A DNA stretch of 64,000 bases from Roseiflexus sp034432635. Its GTDB lineage: Bacteria > Chloroflexota > Chloroflexia > Chloroflexales > Roseiflexaceae. The stretch is taken from positions 1 through 64,000 of the forward strand of contig DAOUBK010000071.1 in NCBI GenBank assembly GCA_034432635.1, read 5' to 3'. The first letter of the stretch is position 1. Each line of letters opens with the position of its first letter. The notes under the pieces were generated by a model. That model saw nothing but the letters and a program-made list of their open reading frames with translations. It had not been told where the DNA came from and did not search any database. Below, one piece after another: positions 17,551 through 27,255 of this stretch. A program made the translations under genes and the position numbers.

Positions 17551-19296
17551 CTATGATTGATGCGGCGATTCCAGGATCATTTCGCTGATGCTCTTGTTCT
17601 GTGGCACCATCGGGAACACGTTGACCTCACGCTCGACGCGGAAGTCGATCAACACCGGTCCATCGGTGGCATACGCTTCTTCGATGGCTGCCTCGACCTG
17701 ACTGGTGTGCTCGACGGTGATCCCCTTCCAGTAGTACGCTTCCGCCAGTCTGGCGAAATCGGGACCGGAGAGAGGCGTACCACTGTAGCGCTTATTCTCG
17801 AACAGTTCCTGCCACTGACGCACCATGCCCAGGTAGCCGTTGTTGATTACCGCGATCTTGATGTTCTTGATCCCTTCCTGCACGATCGTCGCCATCTCCT
17901 GATTGGTCATCTGGAAGCCGCCATCACCGCAGATCGCCCAGACGGTATCGTTGGGATGGGCGATGGCAACACCGAGCGCTGCCGGCACGGCAAAGCCCAT
18001 GGTTCCCGCTCCGCCGGACGTAATATGGGTGCGCGGGCGATACCAGTCGATCAACTGTGCTGCCCACATCTGATGCTGCCCGACGTCGGTGACGACGCGG
18101 TAGTTGCCACGACTGTTGAGCGCCTTCGTCAGTGCGGCATACACATCGTGCGGCGGCAGACTCATATTTTCGGTGTCGGCGCGGTTGAGGTATTGCTGCT
18201 TCGGTTGGTGCTTCGCCTGCATCTCGCGAATGTGCTCCATCCAGTCGGAAGCGTGCCCGTGCAGTTCGGCAAACGCCTCGCGATCGGGTGGGAACTCATC
18301 GAGGAACGCCTGCAATGCCAGACGGGCATCGGCGACGATCGGCACGGTCACTTTGACATTCTTGCCGATCTCTGAGGGATCGATATCGACGTGAATGACT
18401 TTCGCGTTAGGGGCGAAGGTACTTGCCTTACCGGTCACCCGGTCGTCGAAGCGCCCGCCGATGTTGAACAGCACATCGCACTCCTGAATGGCGCGATTGA
18501 CGTGCACCCAGCCATGCATACCCGGCATACCAATGCTGAGCGGATGGTCTTCAGGGAAGGAACCGATCCCGTGGAGAGTAGTGATCACCGGGATGCGGGT
18601 ACGCTCGGCGAAGACGCGCAGTTCCTCGACGGCGCCGGACATAATGATTCCGTGACCGGCGATGATCAGTGGTTTCTTTGCGCTCAGGATCAGTTTGATT
18701 GCTTCGCGCACCTGTTTGAGATTGGGGCGATAGTTCGGCTTATAGCCAGGGAGGTCGAGTTTGATATTCCAGTCGGGGACGATGGTTGCCTGCTGAGCGT
18801 CCTTTGTTACGTCGATCAACACCGGACCGGGGCGCCCGGTGGTGGCGATATAGATCGCCTCCTCAAAAACGTAGGGCAGGTCTTCCGCGCGTTTCACCAG
18901 GTAGTTGTGTTTGGTGATGGGCATGGTGATGCCGGTAATGTCGGTCTCCTGAAAGGCATCCTTGCCAAGCACATGCGACCCGACCTGTCCGGTGATCGCC
19001 AGAATCGGTGTACTGTCCATCATGGCGTCGGCGATAGCCGTCACCAGATTGGTAGCGCCGGGTCCGCTGGTACCGATGCACACGCCCAACTGACCGGTAG
19101 CGCGCGCATACCCTTCGGCAGCGTGTCCTGCGCCCTGTTCGTGGCGACAGAGCACGTGGCGCAGTTTATCGCGGTACTCCCACATCGCGTAGTAGAACGG
19201 CATGATCGCGCCGCCGGGGATGCCGAACATCACTTCGACCCCGTTGCGGATCAGCGCCTCACACATCACCTGAGCGCCGGTGCGCTTTTCGGACAT
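17551..19296 (-). CDS. ilvB: Acetolactate synthase large (catalytic) subunit
   Basis: 581 residues. A ThDP-, FAD- and Mg2+-dependent enzyme that condenses two pyruvates, or pyruvate with 2-oxobutyrate, for Val/Leu or Ile. The N-terminal FGIPGGAIMPFYYA, the catalytic glutamate in CRHEQGAGHAAEGYARATG, and the ThDP motif GDGGFQMTNQE...INNGYLGMVRQWQ are visible. The ORF extends 46 residues further upstream, but the start at 19296 follows a strong GGGAGGAAACAG and matches family N-termini. A 420-base leader with a leader peptide and attenuator precedes it. Confidence 0.96.
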   Translation of the reverse strand: MSEKRTGAQVMCEALIRNGVEVMFGIPGGAIMPFYYAMWEYRDKLRHVLCRHEQGAGHAAEGYARATGQLGVCIGTSGPGATNLVTAIADAMMDSTPILAITGQVGSHVLGKDAFQETDITGITMPITKHNYLVKRAEDLPYVFEEAIYIATTGRPGPVLIDVTKDAQQATIVPDWNIKLDLPGYKPNYRPNLKQVREAIKLILSAKKPLIIAGHGIIMSGAVEELRVFAERTRIPVITTLHGIGSFPEDHPLSIGMPGMHGWVHVNRAIQECDVLFNIGGRFDDRVTGKASTFAPNAKVIHVDIDPSEIGKNVKVTVPIVADARLALQAFLDEFPPDREAFAELHGHASDWMEHIREMQAKHQPKQQYLNRADTENMSLPPHDVYAALTKALNSRGNYRVVTDVGQHQMWAAQLIDWYRPRTHITSGGAGTMGFAVPAALGVAIAHPNDTVWAICGDGGFQMTNQEMATIVQEGIKNIKIAVINNGYLGMVRQWQELFENKRYSGTPLSGPDFARLAEAYYWKGITVEHTSQVEAAIEEAYATDGPVLIDFRVEREVNVFPMVPQNKSISEMILESPHQS

Positions 19297-19541
19297 CTGT
19301 TTCCTCCCTTTCTCTGGAATGGTGACCCGCTTGTTTCGAATAGCGTCACTGGTTTGTCGTCTGTCCAGGTAGCGCCTGATGTGCAGTGCACACACAAGCG
19401 TAGGCGTCGCCGTCATCGGCGCCTGATTGCGCATCGGTGGCGCGTCAGCGACTTCTCTGTCGCTCAGGGGGATCGGTCGGGTTCAACCGTGACCGGCAAC
19501 GGGCGCGTGCATTGTTGCGACATCGTATGACCCCAAACGAA

Positions 19542-19571
19542 GAGCCCCTCCCGTGGGTTTGGGAGGGGCTC
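19542..19571 (-). terminator. ilv attenuator: rho-independent-type hairpin
   Basis: On the reverse strand GAGCCCCTCCC, an 8-base loop and GGGAGGGGCTC form a perfect 11-bp stem followed by TTCGTTT. The tail is only partly T-rich. It lies between the ilv leader peptide and ilvB, where termination would prevent ilvBNC expression. Confidence 0.75.
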
Positions 19572-19614
19572 GTGTCGTCGTACTGTTCGTCTCGCCGCGC
19601 GCTGCCTCCCAAAC
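19557..19614 (-). promoter_or_regulatory. ilv antiterminator pairing
   Basis: Three bases after the leader-peptide stop codon the RNA reads GTTTGGGAGG (19614-19605). Its exact complement CCTCCCAAAC (19566-19557) lies in the 5' arm and loop of the terminator, so pairing would disrupt it. The GGAGGC of region 2 can alternatively pair with GCCTCC inside the leader peptide. This is the 1:2, 2:3, 3:4 layout of ribosome-mediated attenuation. Confidence 0.75.
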
Positions 19615-19616
19615 AC

Positions 19617-19688
19617 CTATAAGCCCGTGATAATAATCAGGGCTACAAGGATAAGGCTAAGGAGGAGGCTGGCGTTTTGTCGGCTCAT
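19617..19688 (-). CDS. ilv operon leader peptide
   Basis: A 23-residue ORF (ATG at 19688, TAG at 19617-19619) starting MSRQNAS and continuing with LLLSLILVALIII before ending TGL. Twelve residues are branched-chain: seven Leu, four Ile, one Val. It starts about 27 bases after the predicted transcription start and ends just before the antiterminator arm. Stalling at scarce Leu- or Ile-tRNA would favour the antiterminator and ilvBNC expression. Composition and position match known ilv leader peptides of enterobacteria; the ribosome binding site (around ACGAG) is weak. Too short for ordinary gene finders. Confidence 0.8.
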   Translation of the reverse strand: MSRQNASLLLSLILVALIIITGL

Positions 19689-19722
19689 ACGGATTGCACT
19701 CGTTGCATTGATACCGTTTGCG

Positions 19723-19752
19723 AGTATACTCGAAGGATCGTGCATTTGTCAA
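19723..19752 (-). promoter_or_regulatory. ilvBNC promoter
   Basis: On the reverse strand TTGACA (19752-19747) and TATACT (19728-19723) are 18 bases apart, a near-consensus housekeeping promoter. Transcription should start near 19716, producing a leader with the peptide and attenuator. It lies just after the threonine dehydratase stop. Confidence 0.8.
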
Positions 19753-19810
19753 GTGGGGGTTGGGACGTTGAACGTTGAACATTGGAACATCGGAATGTTG
19801 AATGCCACAC

Positions 19811-20776
19811 CTACCCCGCAGTGTACCCTGCGAAAACGCACGTTGCATCGACGTTGCCGCCGCAGATGATAGCAACCGGTGCTGCGTAGCGTGAAAGATC
19901 CGCCGCACCACTCTGGAGGGCAGCGATCACTGCAGCGCCGGACGGTTCGACCAGTTGATTGCACTCAGTCCAGAGCCAGCGCATTGCTTCGACCATCTGC
20001 GCATCGGTGACCAGCACCACTTCATTGACATAACGCAATGCCAGGTCGAGGGTACGTTCACTGAGCGCGCGCGGCGAGAGGGTGTCGGCGATGCTGTGGA
20101 CGGCAGGCAGTTCCACCAGCCGGCCGGCATTGAGACTGACAGTCATAGTCGGTGCTCCGGTCGGTTCGACGCCGATGATCCGGATGCCGGGGCGCGCCTG
20201 CTTGAGTGCGGCAGCCACGCCGCCGATCAGCCCACCGCCGCCGACCGCGATCAGTGCGAGATCGACGACCGGAAGATCGACGAGGATTTCGAGACCGAGC
20301 GTACCCTGTCCTTCCAGGGTGCGGATGTCGTCGAAGGGGTGGACATAGTACAATCCCTCGGCTGCTGCGTGTGCAATTGCGCGCTGATGGGCATCGTCCC
20401 ATGTATCGCCGTAGCGGAAGATACGCGCGCCCCAGGTGGCGATACGTTGTTCCCGATCGGCGGAGGCGCGTGCAGGCAGATACACCGTTGCAGGAATACC
20501 CAGACGCCAGGCGGCGTATGCCAGCGCCAATCCGTGATTGCCCCCGGAGGCGGCGATGACGCCGCGTATTCGCTGTGCTTCATCGAGTTGCAGCAGATGG
20601 TTGAACACGCCACGCGCTTTGAACGATCCGGAAACCTGGAGGTTTTCCAGTTTGAGCCGCAGGTTTGGATGGAAATCGCCGCGCAGGGCGGGCAGCGGCA
20701 TGAGCGGTGTGCGTCGGATAAACGGTGTGATGCGTTCACGGGCGGCTTCGATGTTCTGAAACGGAAGAGGATGCAT
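19811..20776 (-). CDS. Threonine/serine dehydratase (IlvA/TdcB type)
   Basis: 321 residues. A fold-type II PLP enzyme that deaminates threonine to 2-oxobutyrate (or serine to pyruvate). The PLP lysine is in SGSFKARGVFNHLL, the Ser/Asn loop in ASGGNHGLALAYA, and the phosphate-binding glycines in AVGGGGLIGGVAAAL. The C-terminal ACT-like regulatory domain of biosynthetic IlvA is absent, so isoleucine feedback by that route is unlikely; TdcB-like and IlvA-like assignments remain open. CGAGGTCTCTG precedes the ATG. It starts 17 bases after hom, and the ilv promoter follows its stop, consistent with feeding isoleucine synthesis. Confidence 0.88.
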   Translation of the reverse strand: MHPLPFQNIEAARERITPFIRRTPLMPLPALRGDFHPNLRLKLENLQVSGSFKARGVFNHLLQLDEAQRIRGVIAASGGNHGLALAYAAWRLGIPATVYLPARASADREQRIATWGARIFRYGDTWDDAHQRAIAHAAAEGLYYVHPFDDIRTLEGQGTLGLEILVDLPVVDLALIAVGGGGLIGGVAAALKQARPGIRIIGVEPTGAPTMTVSLNAGRLVELPAVHSIADTLSPRALSERTLDLALRYVNEVVLVTDAQMVEAMRWLWTECNQLVEPSGAAVIAALQSGAADLSRYAAPVAIICGGNVDATCVFAGYTAG

Positions 20777-20794
20777 CAGAGACCTCGCACATCA

Positions 20795-21856
20795 TCAACG
20801 GGTTGCGATATCGAGGATATCGCGCAACATGGCTGCGGCGGTAGGCATGGGATCGGTTTCGAGCGCCATGGCGGTTTGTCTGCCGGCAATGTCGGTTGTG
20901 TAGACCACACCCATTTCGTCGGCGCCCATACGTGCCAGGGGATGGTCGAGGGTCAACGGCGTTGGCTGGACACTGAGACGGAAATCATCTCCCTGCTGTT
21001 CTGCCAGGCAGAGCAGGACGATCCGCTCGCCGCGTTCGAGCGCAGCCTGCAGGTCGTCAGTCGTCAATCCGGTGATACCCCGCACTGTTACATCGGCGAG
21101 CGTCGTCGGGCGGCGCAGCACCGCGTTGGCGACGATTGTCAGTTTGCTGGCGGCATCCCATCCCTCAACATCGAGCGACGGGTCGGTTTCCGCCAGACCG
21201 CGTCGCTGCATTTCTGCCAGTGCATCGGCGTAAGCAGTGCCCCATTCCATCGCCCGAAGTATGCCCTGCGTGGTGCCGTTCAGCACTGCTTCCACCTGCA
21301 GGATGCGCGCACCGGCAAGATCGCGTCGTCCGATTGCGATGGTTGGTAGCGCGCCGCCGACGCACGCGCTGAAACGCAGTGCGGGCCAGTCGCGCGGATC
21401 GCCGCGCTCCTCGGAGACTTCTCCCATATCGCTGAGCGCAGCCAGTTCCGCATATGCCAGCGCCAGCGGTCCTTTGTTTGCTAGCACGGCGTGCATCCTG
21501 CGTCGCAACGCCGTGCGCACGGTATCGAGTCCTGGTTGACCGTGCTTCAGGTTGACAGGTGTGGCTTCGAGCAGGATGTCGGCCTCGGTACGGCGGACAA
21601 CATCGATAGGGGACAAACCGGGGACGCCGTGGAGAGGGAGTGTTGCCACGCTCTGCTGTCGCTGTTTGAGAATCAGGATCGATGCCGGGTCCAGTCCCGA
21701 CTCATCAATCGCCGCACCTCTCGAGTCGGCGGCTGCGACCAGACGAAGGGCAACACCATAGCGCGCGGCGAGGAGCGGCGCCTGCGATTGCATGATGTTA
21801 AGAAAACTGCGGCCCACATGCCCCAGACCGCTGAGAACGATGCGATACGTGCGCAT
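20795..21856 (-). CDS. hom: Homoserine dehydrogenase
   Basis: 353 residues from ATG at 21856. It reduces aspartate semialdehyde to homoserine for threonine and methionine. The N-terminal Rossmann motif VLSGLGHVGRSFLNIM, ANKGPLALAYAEL, and the catalytic region around VEAVLNGTTQGIL and EMQRRGLAETDPSLDVEGWDAASKL are visible. There is no C-terminal ACT domain. The ORF stays open 156 codons upstream but that extension overlaps the divergent gene at 21903 and has no family features. The predicted extended -10 at 21887-21895 gives a short leader. hom and the dehydratase form a pair supplying 2-oxobutyrate. Confidence 0.92.
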   Translation of the reverse strand: MRTYRIVLSGLGHVGRSFLNIMQSQAPLLAARYGVALRLVAAADSRGAAIDESGLDPASILILKQRQQSVATLPLHGVPGLSPIDVVRRTEADILLEATPVNLKHGQPGLDTVRTALRRRMHAVLANKGPLALAYAELAALSDMGEVSEERGDPRDWPALRFSACVGGALPTIAIGRRDLAGARILQVEAVLNGTTQGILRAMEWGTAYADALAEMQRRGLAETDPSLDVEGWDAASKLTIVANAVLRRPTTLADVTVRGITGLTTDDLQAALERGERIVLLCLAEQQGDDFRLSVQPTPLTLDHPLARMGADEMGVVYTTDIAGRQTAMALETDPMPTAAAMLRDILDIATR

Positions 21857-21886
21857 ATGACCTGTGCCTTGCGCCCTGTTTAAGGC

Positions 21887-21895
21887 ATTGTACCA
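21887..21895 (-). promoter_or_regulatory. Extended -10 box for hom
   Basis: The reverse strand reads TGGTACAAT, an extended -10 (TGn-TACAAT), 31 bases before the hom ATG. No strong -35 is visible, as is common for extended -10 promoters. Confidence 0.5.
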
Positions 21896-21902
21896 TAGAG
21901 CA

Positions 21903-22247
21903 ATGGCGCTGCTCGAAACTGTTGGCGAAGTTCTGTTCGAGAAGACCGTCTCTGGCATTCCCAACATCGTGGTTGGTGTTGCTGCCATTGCTGCGGCGCC
22001 GGTCGTCGTTCCAGCGTTGCGTCCGGTGACGAAGGCGATCGTTAAGGGCGGCATTATTGCCGCCGACTGGACGAAGGCGACGCCGGGCACGGTGGCTGAG
22101 CGCACCAAAGAGGCATTCAGTGAAGCGAGTAAACGCTGGGGCGACCTGTTCGCCGCGGCGTGTGCAGAAGTGTACGGCACTGCTGCAGCAATGTCGAGCC
22201 CGGTACAAACACTGGCGCCCGAAATAACCAATGCGCCGACGACATAG
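21903..22247 (+). CDS. DUF5132-like small protein
   Basis: 114 residues. After a short helix (MALLETVGEVLFE) comes a hydrophobic Ala/Val/Ile segment (IPNIVVGVAAIAAAPVVVPA), then ALRPVTKAIVKGGIIAADWTK and an amphipathic C-terminal helix. This order resembles DUF5132 and related magnetosome- or gas-vesicle-associated small proteins; function unknown. An in-frame ATG 13 codons upstream would run into hom's promoter, so the later start is preferred, though neither has a clear ribosome binding site. It is divergent from hom and convergent with the R2lox gene. Confidence 0.6.
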   Translation: MALLETVGEVLFEKTVSGIPNIVVGVAAIAAAPVVVPALRPVTKAIVKGGIIAADWTKATPGTVAERTKEAFSEASKRWGDLFAAACAEVYGTAAAMSSPVQTLAPEITNAPTT

Positions 22248-22375
22248 TTGCAGAGTGCGCCCGAGAGGAACACGGAGCGCAGCGGCGCAGCGTCGCCCCT
22301 GATGTCCGCCGCACCTCTCACCATCGGATCAGGATGCGGAACACAGAGACGCTGGGACGCAGCGCTGCTACATCC

Positions 22376-23262
<887 letters not shown>

Positions 23263-23266
<4 letters not shown>

Positions 23267-24279
23267 GAACGTCTCCTTTCGATTTTTGTGGTCTTTCCCG
23301 GTGTTTTGTTCTCCAGCGGCGATTGAATGCCTGCCTGATGCAGGATAGCACGAACATCCGGACCGGTCAGAAAGGCAAACATCTCCTGCACGGCGCGCGG
23401 TATCGTCTGTTCACGCGCACGGAGCGCAAACCATTCCTGCTGAAGATTCAGTCCATCGACCGGCACGATGTTCACATCGGAATGATGTGCCAGACAGGAT
23501 CGCGGGACAAACGCCATCCCGATTCCGTTGCGAACTGCCTCGATCGCGGCGGTGACGCTATCGATCTCGATCGCGATGTTGATGTCGGTGCGCGTCGGTT
23601 TGCCCGCGCGTAGCCGTTCTTCGATGAGACGCCGCGTGGCGCTTCCGTTGAGCGGCATGATCAGCGGCAAATGGCGGATCGCGTCTGGCGTTATCAGTCC
23701 GCGGTGCGTGATCTGGTGGGTGCGCGGCGCAATCAGTTCGAGCGGCTCGCTACCGAGGAGCTGCACGATCCAGCTGCGCGGACTCTGCTTTTCCTCGATC
23801 AGGGCGATATGGATATGCCGACGGGCGAGTCGGTCCAGCAGGATCTCGGGCAGGGCGACGCTGACAGTGAGACTCACCGCTGGATGGCGCTCGTGAAATG
23901 CTTTGAGGATTCGAGAGAGCAATGTTTCGGCGCCTGAGGGGGTGCAGCCAATAATGACCCGACCGCTGATCTGACCGCGTAGGCTCCGGATGTGCTCTTC
24001 TGCGCGCGTTGCCAGTTCCAGCATTTCGCGCGCAACGGCAACCAGTTCTTCGCCGGCATGGGTTGGCAGCATCTGCTGCCCGACCCGCCGGAAGAGGCGC
24101 ACCCGGTCAAGCTGTGCTTCGAGTGCTCGTATGTGGTTGCTTACGGCCGGTTGAGACAGGTGGAGACGTTCTGCTGCAGCGCTGTAGCTTCCGGTTTCGA
24201 CCACTGCCAGAAATGTTTGCAGATGAATCGTGTTGAGCATAGCGTTCATTCGTCTGAATGCTTGCGCGGTACGGCTCAT
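23263..24279 (-). CDS. LysR-family transcriptional regulator
   Basis: 338 residues from the start at 24279. The N-terminal winged HTH reads TIHLQTFLAVVETGSYSAAAERLHLSQPAVSNHIRALE; a periplasmic-binding-like effector domain follows (SGRVIIGCTPSGAE onward). The ATG at 24279 overlaps the CAX stop as TGATG, which suggests reinitiation; internal ATGs at 24249 and 24240 are also possible. Its own stop overlaps the R2lox start. LysR regulators normally bind a small effector and control a neighbouring gene; coupling to an R2lox and an antiporter in one transcript hints at control of a lipid- or metal-stress response. That is inference. Confidence 0.88.
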
Positions 24280-25403
24280 CAGCCGCCATGGGCGCTTGGC
24301 GTCACTACAAAAAAGAAGCCGAGACCGGTAATCAGATACACTGCCAGCAGTTGCACGCCTTCGAGCCAGTTGCTCTCGCCGTCGACCGATACCTGTGCGG
24401 CGCACAACACCGCCAGCGTCAGCGCTGCAACCTCGAACAGGCTGAAGTACAGGGTCATCTCATTGCCAAACAGGAGGCTGATGAAGACCAGCACCGGCGC
24501 CACGAAGAGCGCAATCTGCATGCTGGAGCCGAGCGAGATCGACAGAGACAGGTCCATTTTGTTTTTCATCGCCACCTGAACGCCGACGATATGCTCAGCA
24601 ACATTGCCGACCAGTGGGATCAGGATGACCCCCAGGAACAACTCACTCACTCCAAGTTGTTCGACAACCGGCTCGACTGCTCCGACTAGGAATTCGCTCA
24701 GAAAAACGATAGCAACGGTCGAGATAGTCAATATGCCGAGCGAGAGCGGAACGCTCCATTTTGCCTGGTGATGTTCGATTTCAGTGGATGGATCATCGAC
24801 GCCGGTTGGAGCGCCAATGCCACGTTCCGGTTTCTGAAACGAAAAGATCAGGCTGAGCACATACACAATGATCAGAATGCCTGCAACGCCCAGACTGAGC
24901 GCATCGAGCGCCGGATCGCGCACCTCGGTGTTGAAGACATCGACCCTGCCGCTCTGCACTTCACGAAGTAACTCAAAGAGCGTTGGGATCATCATACCAA
25001 CAACGGAGAGCATCATCATCGTAGCCGCCACGCCGGTCAGGTTGCGATCGAACTTTTGAATGCCATGGCGCAGACCGCCAAGGAGCAGGCTGAGACCGAG
25101 GATGAGCAGCAGATTGCCCAGAATCGAGCCGGTGATCGATGCCTTGACCAGTTCGATCTTTCCTTCGCGCAACGCGACGATGGTGATGATCAGTTCTGCG
25201 GCATTTCCCAGCGTGGCGTTCAGCAGCCCGCCGACTTTCGGACCGACGTGGATGGCGAGTTCCTCGGTCGCCTCACCGAGCAGACCGGCGAGTGGAACGA
25301 GGGCAATGCAGGAAAGGGCAAAAATGACCAGCGGGTTGGGAAAGAACCATTCTGCCAGAAATGCAAGGGGCACGAAGATTAGCATGTAGCGCAGAATGTT
25401 CAT
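24279..25403 (-). CDS. Calcium/cation-proton antiporter, CAX family
   Basis: 374 residues with about 11 hydrophobic segments in two homologous halves, each carrying the ion-exchange glutamate motif: GNAAELIITIVAL in the first half and GNVAEHIVGV in the second. An acidic-to-polar loop lies between them (EVRDPALDALS region). CAX proteins export Ca2+ or related cations in exchange for H+. The start at 25403 is chosen because GGGAGGGAA is nine bases upstream; an ATG two codons earlier would be too close. It is the first gene of the coupled CAX-lysR-R2lox set. Confidence 0.88.
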   Translation of the reverse strand: MNILRYMLIFVPLAFLAEWFFPNPLVIFALSCIALVPLAGLLGEATEELAIHVGPKVGGLLNATLGNAAELIITIVALREGKIELVKASITGSILGNLLLILGLSLLLGGLRHGIQKFDRNLTGVAATMMMLSVVGMMIPTLFELLREVQSGRVDVFNTEVRDPALDALSLGVAGILIIVYVLSLIFSFQKPERGIGAPTGVDDPSTEIEHHQAKWSVPLSLGILTISTVAIVFLSEFLVGAVEPVVEQLGVSELFLGVILIPLVGNVAEHIVGVQVAMKNKMDLSLSISLGSSMQIALFVAPVLVFISLLFGNEMTLYFSLFEVAALTLAVLCAAQVSVDGESNWLEGVQLLAVYLITGLGFFFVVTPSAHGG

Positions 25404-25478
25404 CAGCATTTCCCTCCCTGCAACAAATGCAGATGAGTATTGGATGAATCATCATACCACATGCACGGCAGGTGTCGG

Positions 25479-25507
25479 TTGCACGCTGGCGGTTTTCGAC
25501 ATACGAT
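25479..25507 (+). promoter_or_regulatory. Promoter for the CoA-binding protein gene
   Basis: TTGCAC (25479-25484) and TACGAT (25502-25507) are 17 bases apart, with the GTG start 51 bases downstream. TACGAT also serves as the -10 of the promoter at 62665. Confidence 0.5.
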
Positions 25508-25557
25508 GGAAAGGAAAGCGCGGTTGAGGCGCCGCGCCGGTATGGAAGGAGGTCGCT

Positions 25558-25980
25558 GTGTTGACCAGTGATCAGGAGATTCGTGCGTTACTTAGCGCTG
25601 CGCGCACGGTTGCTGTGGTTGGGATCAGTGACGACCCTGAGCGCGACTCGTATATGGTCGCCGAGTTTTTGCAGCGTCAGGGATACCGGATCATTCCGGT
25701 CAATCCGCGCCTGGTGAGTCTGAACATTCAGGTGCTTGGCGAGAAACCGTATGCCACGTTGCGGGATGTACCGGAAAAGATCGATATTGTGGAAATCTTT
25801 CGCCGTCCTGAGACAGTGATGCCGGTTGTTGAAGATGCTATCGCGGTGGGTGCAGGGGCAGTGTGGATGCAGTTGTCGATTGTGAACGAGGAGGCTGCGG
25901 CACGCGCCGAGGCTGCGGGTTTGAAAGTGGTGATGAACCGGTGTATGGCCGTCGAGTACCGGCGGTTGATGCCCCGTTAG
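25558..25980 (+). CDS. CoA-binding (YccU-like) protein
   Basis: 140 residues, a single Rossmann-type CoA_binding domain: VAVVGISDDPERDSYMVAEFLQRQGYRIIPVNP, VDIVEIFRRPE, and AGAVWMQLSIVNEEAAARAEAAGLKVVMNRCMAVEY. This is the YccU/YneT family; E. coli YccU binds CoA, and the cellular role is unknown. GTG start at 25558 is fixed by AAGGAGG six bases upstream. The AGE-family gene starts 99 bases downstream on the same strand. Confidence 0.88.
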   Translation: MLTSDQEIRALLSAARTVAVVGISDDPERDSYMVAEFLQRQGYRIIPVNPRLVSLNIQVLGEKPYATLRDVPEKIDIVEIFRRPETVMPVVEDAIAVGAGAVWMQLSIVNEEAAARAEAAGLKVVMNRCMAVEYRRLMPR

Positions 25981-26079
25981 AAGCCTGGAACATTGTCCGT
26001 GCTCCGCATTCCACACTGCTCTGAGATCGTGTACGATACCTGTGAAGAAAGCCAGGCAGAACAAGTAGGGAGAGGTACC

Positions 26080-27255
26080 ATGCTCGCAGCATATGCCGAG
26101 CGCTATCGCACGAATCTGGAGTCGGTCATTTCGTTCTGGTTGAACCATTCGCTGGATCAGGAGTATGGTGGACAGTTCACCTGCCTGGATCGCGATGGGA
26201 CGGTCTATGACACGAAAAAGTACATGTGGCTTCAGGGGCGGGCGGTCTGGATGTTTTCGCAGCTCTACAACGAATTCGGGTGGCGTCAGGAGTTTCTCGA
26301 TGCGGCAACGCTCATCTGCCGGTTCATGCGCCGTTACGGTCGTGATCCGCAGGGGCGCGTCTATTTCAGTCTGACCCGCGAAGGGGAACCGTATTTCTAT
26401 CAGCGTAAACCCTACGCTGCCGTGTTCTACATGCTGGGGTTGCTCGAATATGCCCGTGCAACCGGTGATGCCGGATGTTTCGATGAAGCCGTCGAGATGT
26501 TCTGGAAGATTGATGCATGGATTCGTAATCCGGTCTTGCTTGATCGTCCGGTGCTGATCGGCAACCCGCCGGTCAGCAACCTGGCGAATGTGATGGTACT
26601 GGCGAGCATGGCGATCGAACTGGCGCACGTCTCCAATGATCCGCGTTACATCCAGATCATCCGTGACGCGATGGATGGCGTGCTCCGCCACTATGATCAG
26701 CAACGTCGTATTCTCGTCGAGCATGTCGCGCTCGATGGGCGTGACCTGCGCGACTGGCCCGAAGGTCGCCTGTTCAACCCCGGTCATTCGATCGAGGTCG
26801 CCTGGTTCCTGCTCCATATGCTGGAATTTGTCCCCAGTGAAACGCACCGGCAACTGGCGTTCGACGTGCTGGAAGGATCGCTGGAGTATGGCTGGGACCG
26901 CGAGTATGGCGGGTTGTACTACTTCATGGACATCGAAGGAAAACCTACGCTGCAACTCGAGTCGACCATGAAACTGTGGTGGCCGCATACCGAGGCAATC
27001 TATGCGCTGGTGCTGGCGTACACATCGACCAGCGAGGAGCGCTGGTTGCGCTGGCTGGAGCGGGTGGACGAGTATGCCTTCCGCACATTTGTCGATCCGA
27101 TCTACGGCGAGTGGTTCGGCTACTGCGACCGACGTGGTGAACCGGCACTGCGCAGCAAAGGTGGTAATTACAAGGGTTTCTTTCACGTGCCGCGTGCGCT
27201 GCTATTCAGCGTGCGGCGCATCGAAGGCGCGTCCCTCGCGCAGCACCGTCCATAG
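26080..27255 (+). CDS. AGE-family sugar epimerase/isomerase
   Basis: 391 residues. The whole sequence matches N-acylglucosamine 2-epimerase/cellobiose 2-epimerase-type (alpha/alpha)6-barrels: SLDQEYGGQFTCLDRDG, KYMWLQGRAVWMFSQLYN (with the usual Arg/Trp), FNPGHSIEVAWFLLHM (catalytic His), LWWPHTEAIYALVLAY (second His) and KGGNYKGFFHVPRALL. It interconverts a sugar or N-acyl sugar; the exact substrate cannot be told. GGGAGAGGTACC sets the start at 26080, 29 codons into the longest frame. The 3' end overlaps the convergent WecG/TagA gene by 54 bases. Confidence 0.88.
   Translation: MLAAYAERYRTNLESVISFWLNHSLDQEYGGQFTCLDRDGTVYDTKKYMWLQGRAVWMFSQLYNEFGWRQEFLDAATLICRFMRRYGRDPQGRVYFSLTREGEPYFYQRKPYAAVFYMLGLLEYARATGDAGCFDEAVEMFWKIDAWIRNPVLLDRPVLIGNPPVSNLANVMVLASMAIELAHVSNDPRYIQIIRDAMDGVLRHYDQQRRILVEHVALDGRDLRDWPEGRLFNPGHSIEVAWFLLHMLEFVPSETHRQLAFDVLEGSLEYGWDREYGGLYYFMDIEGKPTLQLESTMKLWWPHTEAIYALVLAYTSTSEERWLRWLERVDEYAFRTFVDPIYGEWFGYCDRRGEPALRSKGGNYKGFFHVPRALLFSVRRIEGASLAQHRP

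Noticed and set aside
25588..27186. 532-codon open frame antisense to the CoA-binding and AGE genes
   Set aside because: It spans two well-supported opposite-strand genes and their spacer, with no family features of its own.
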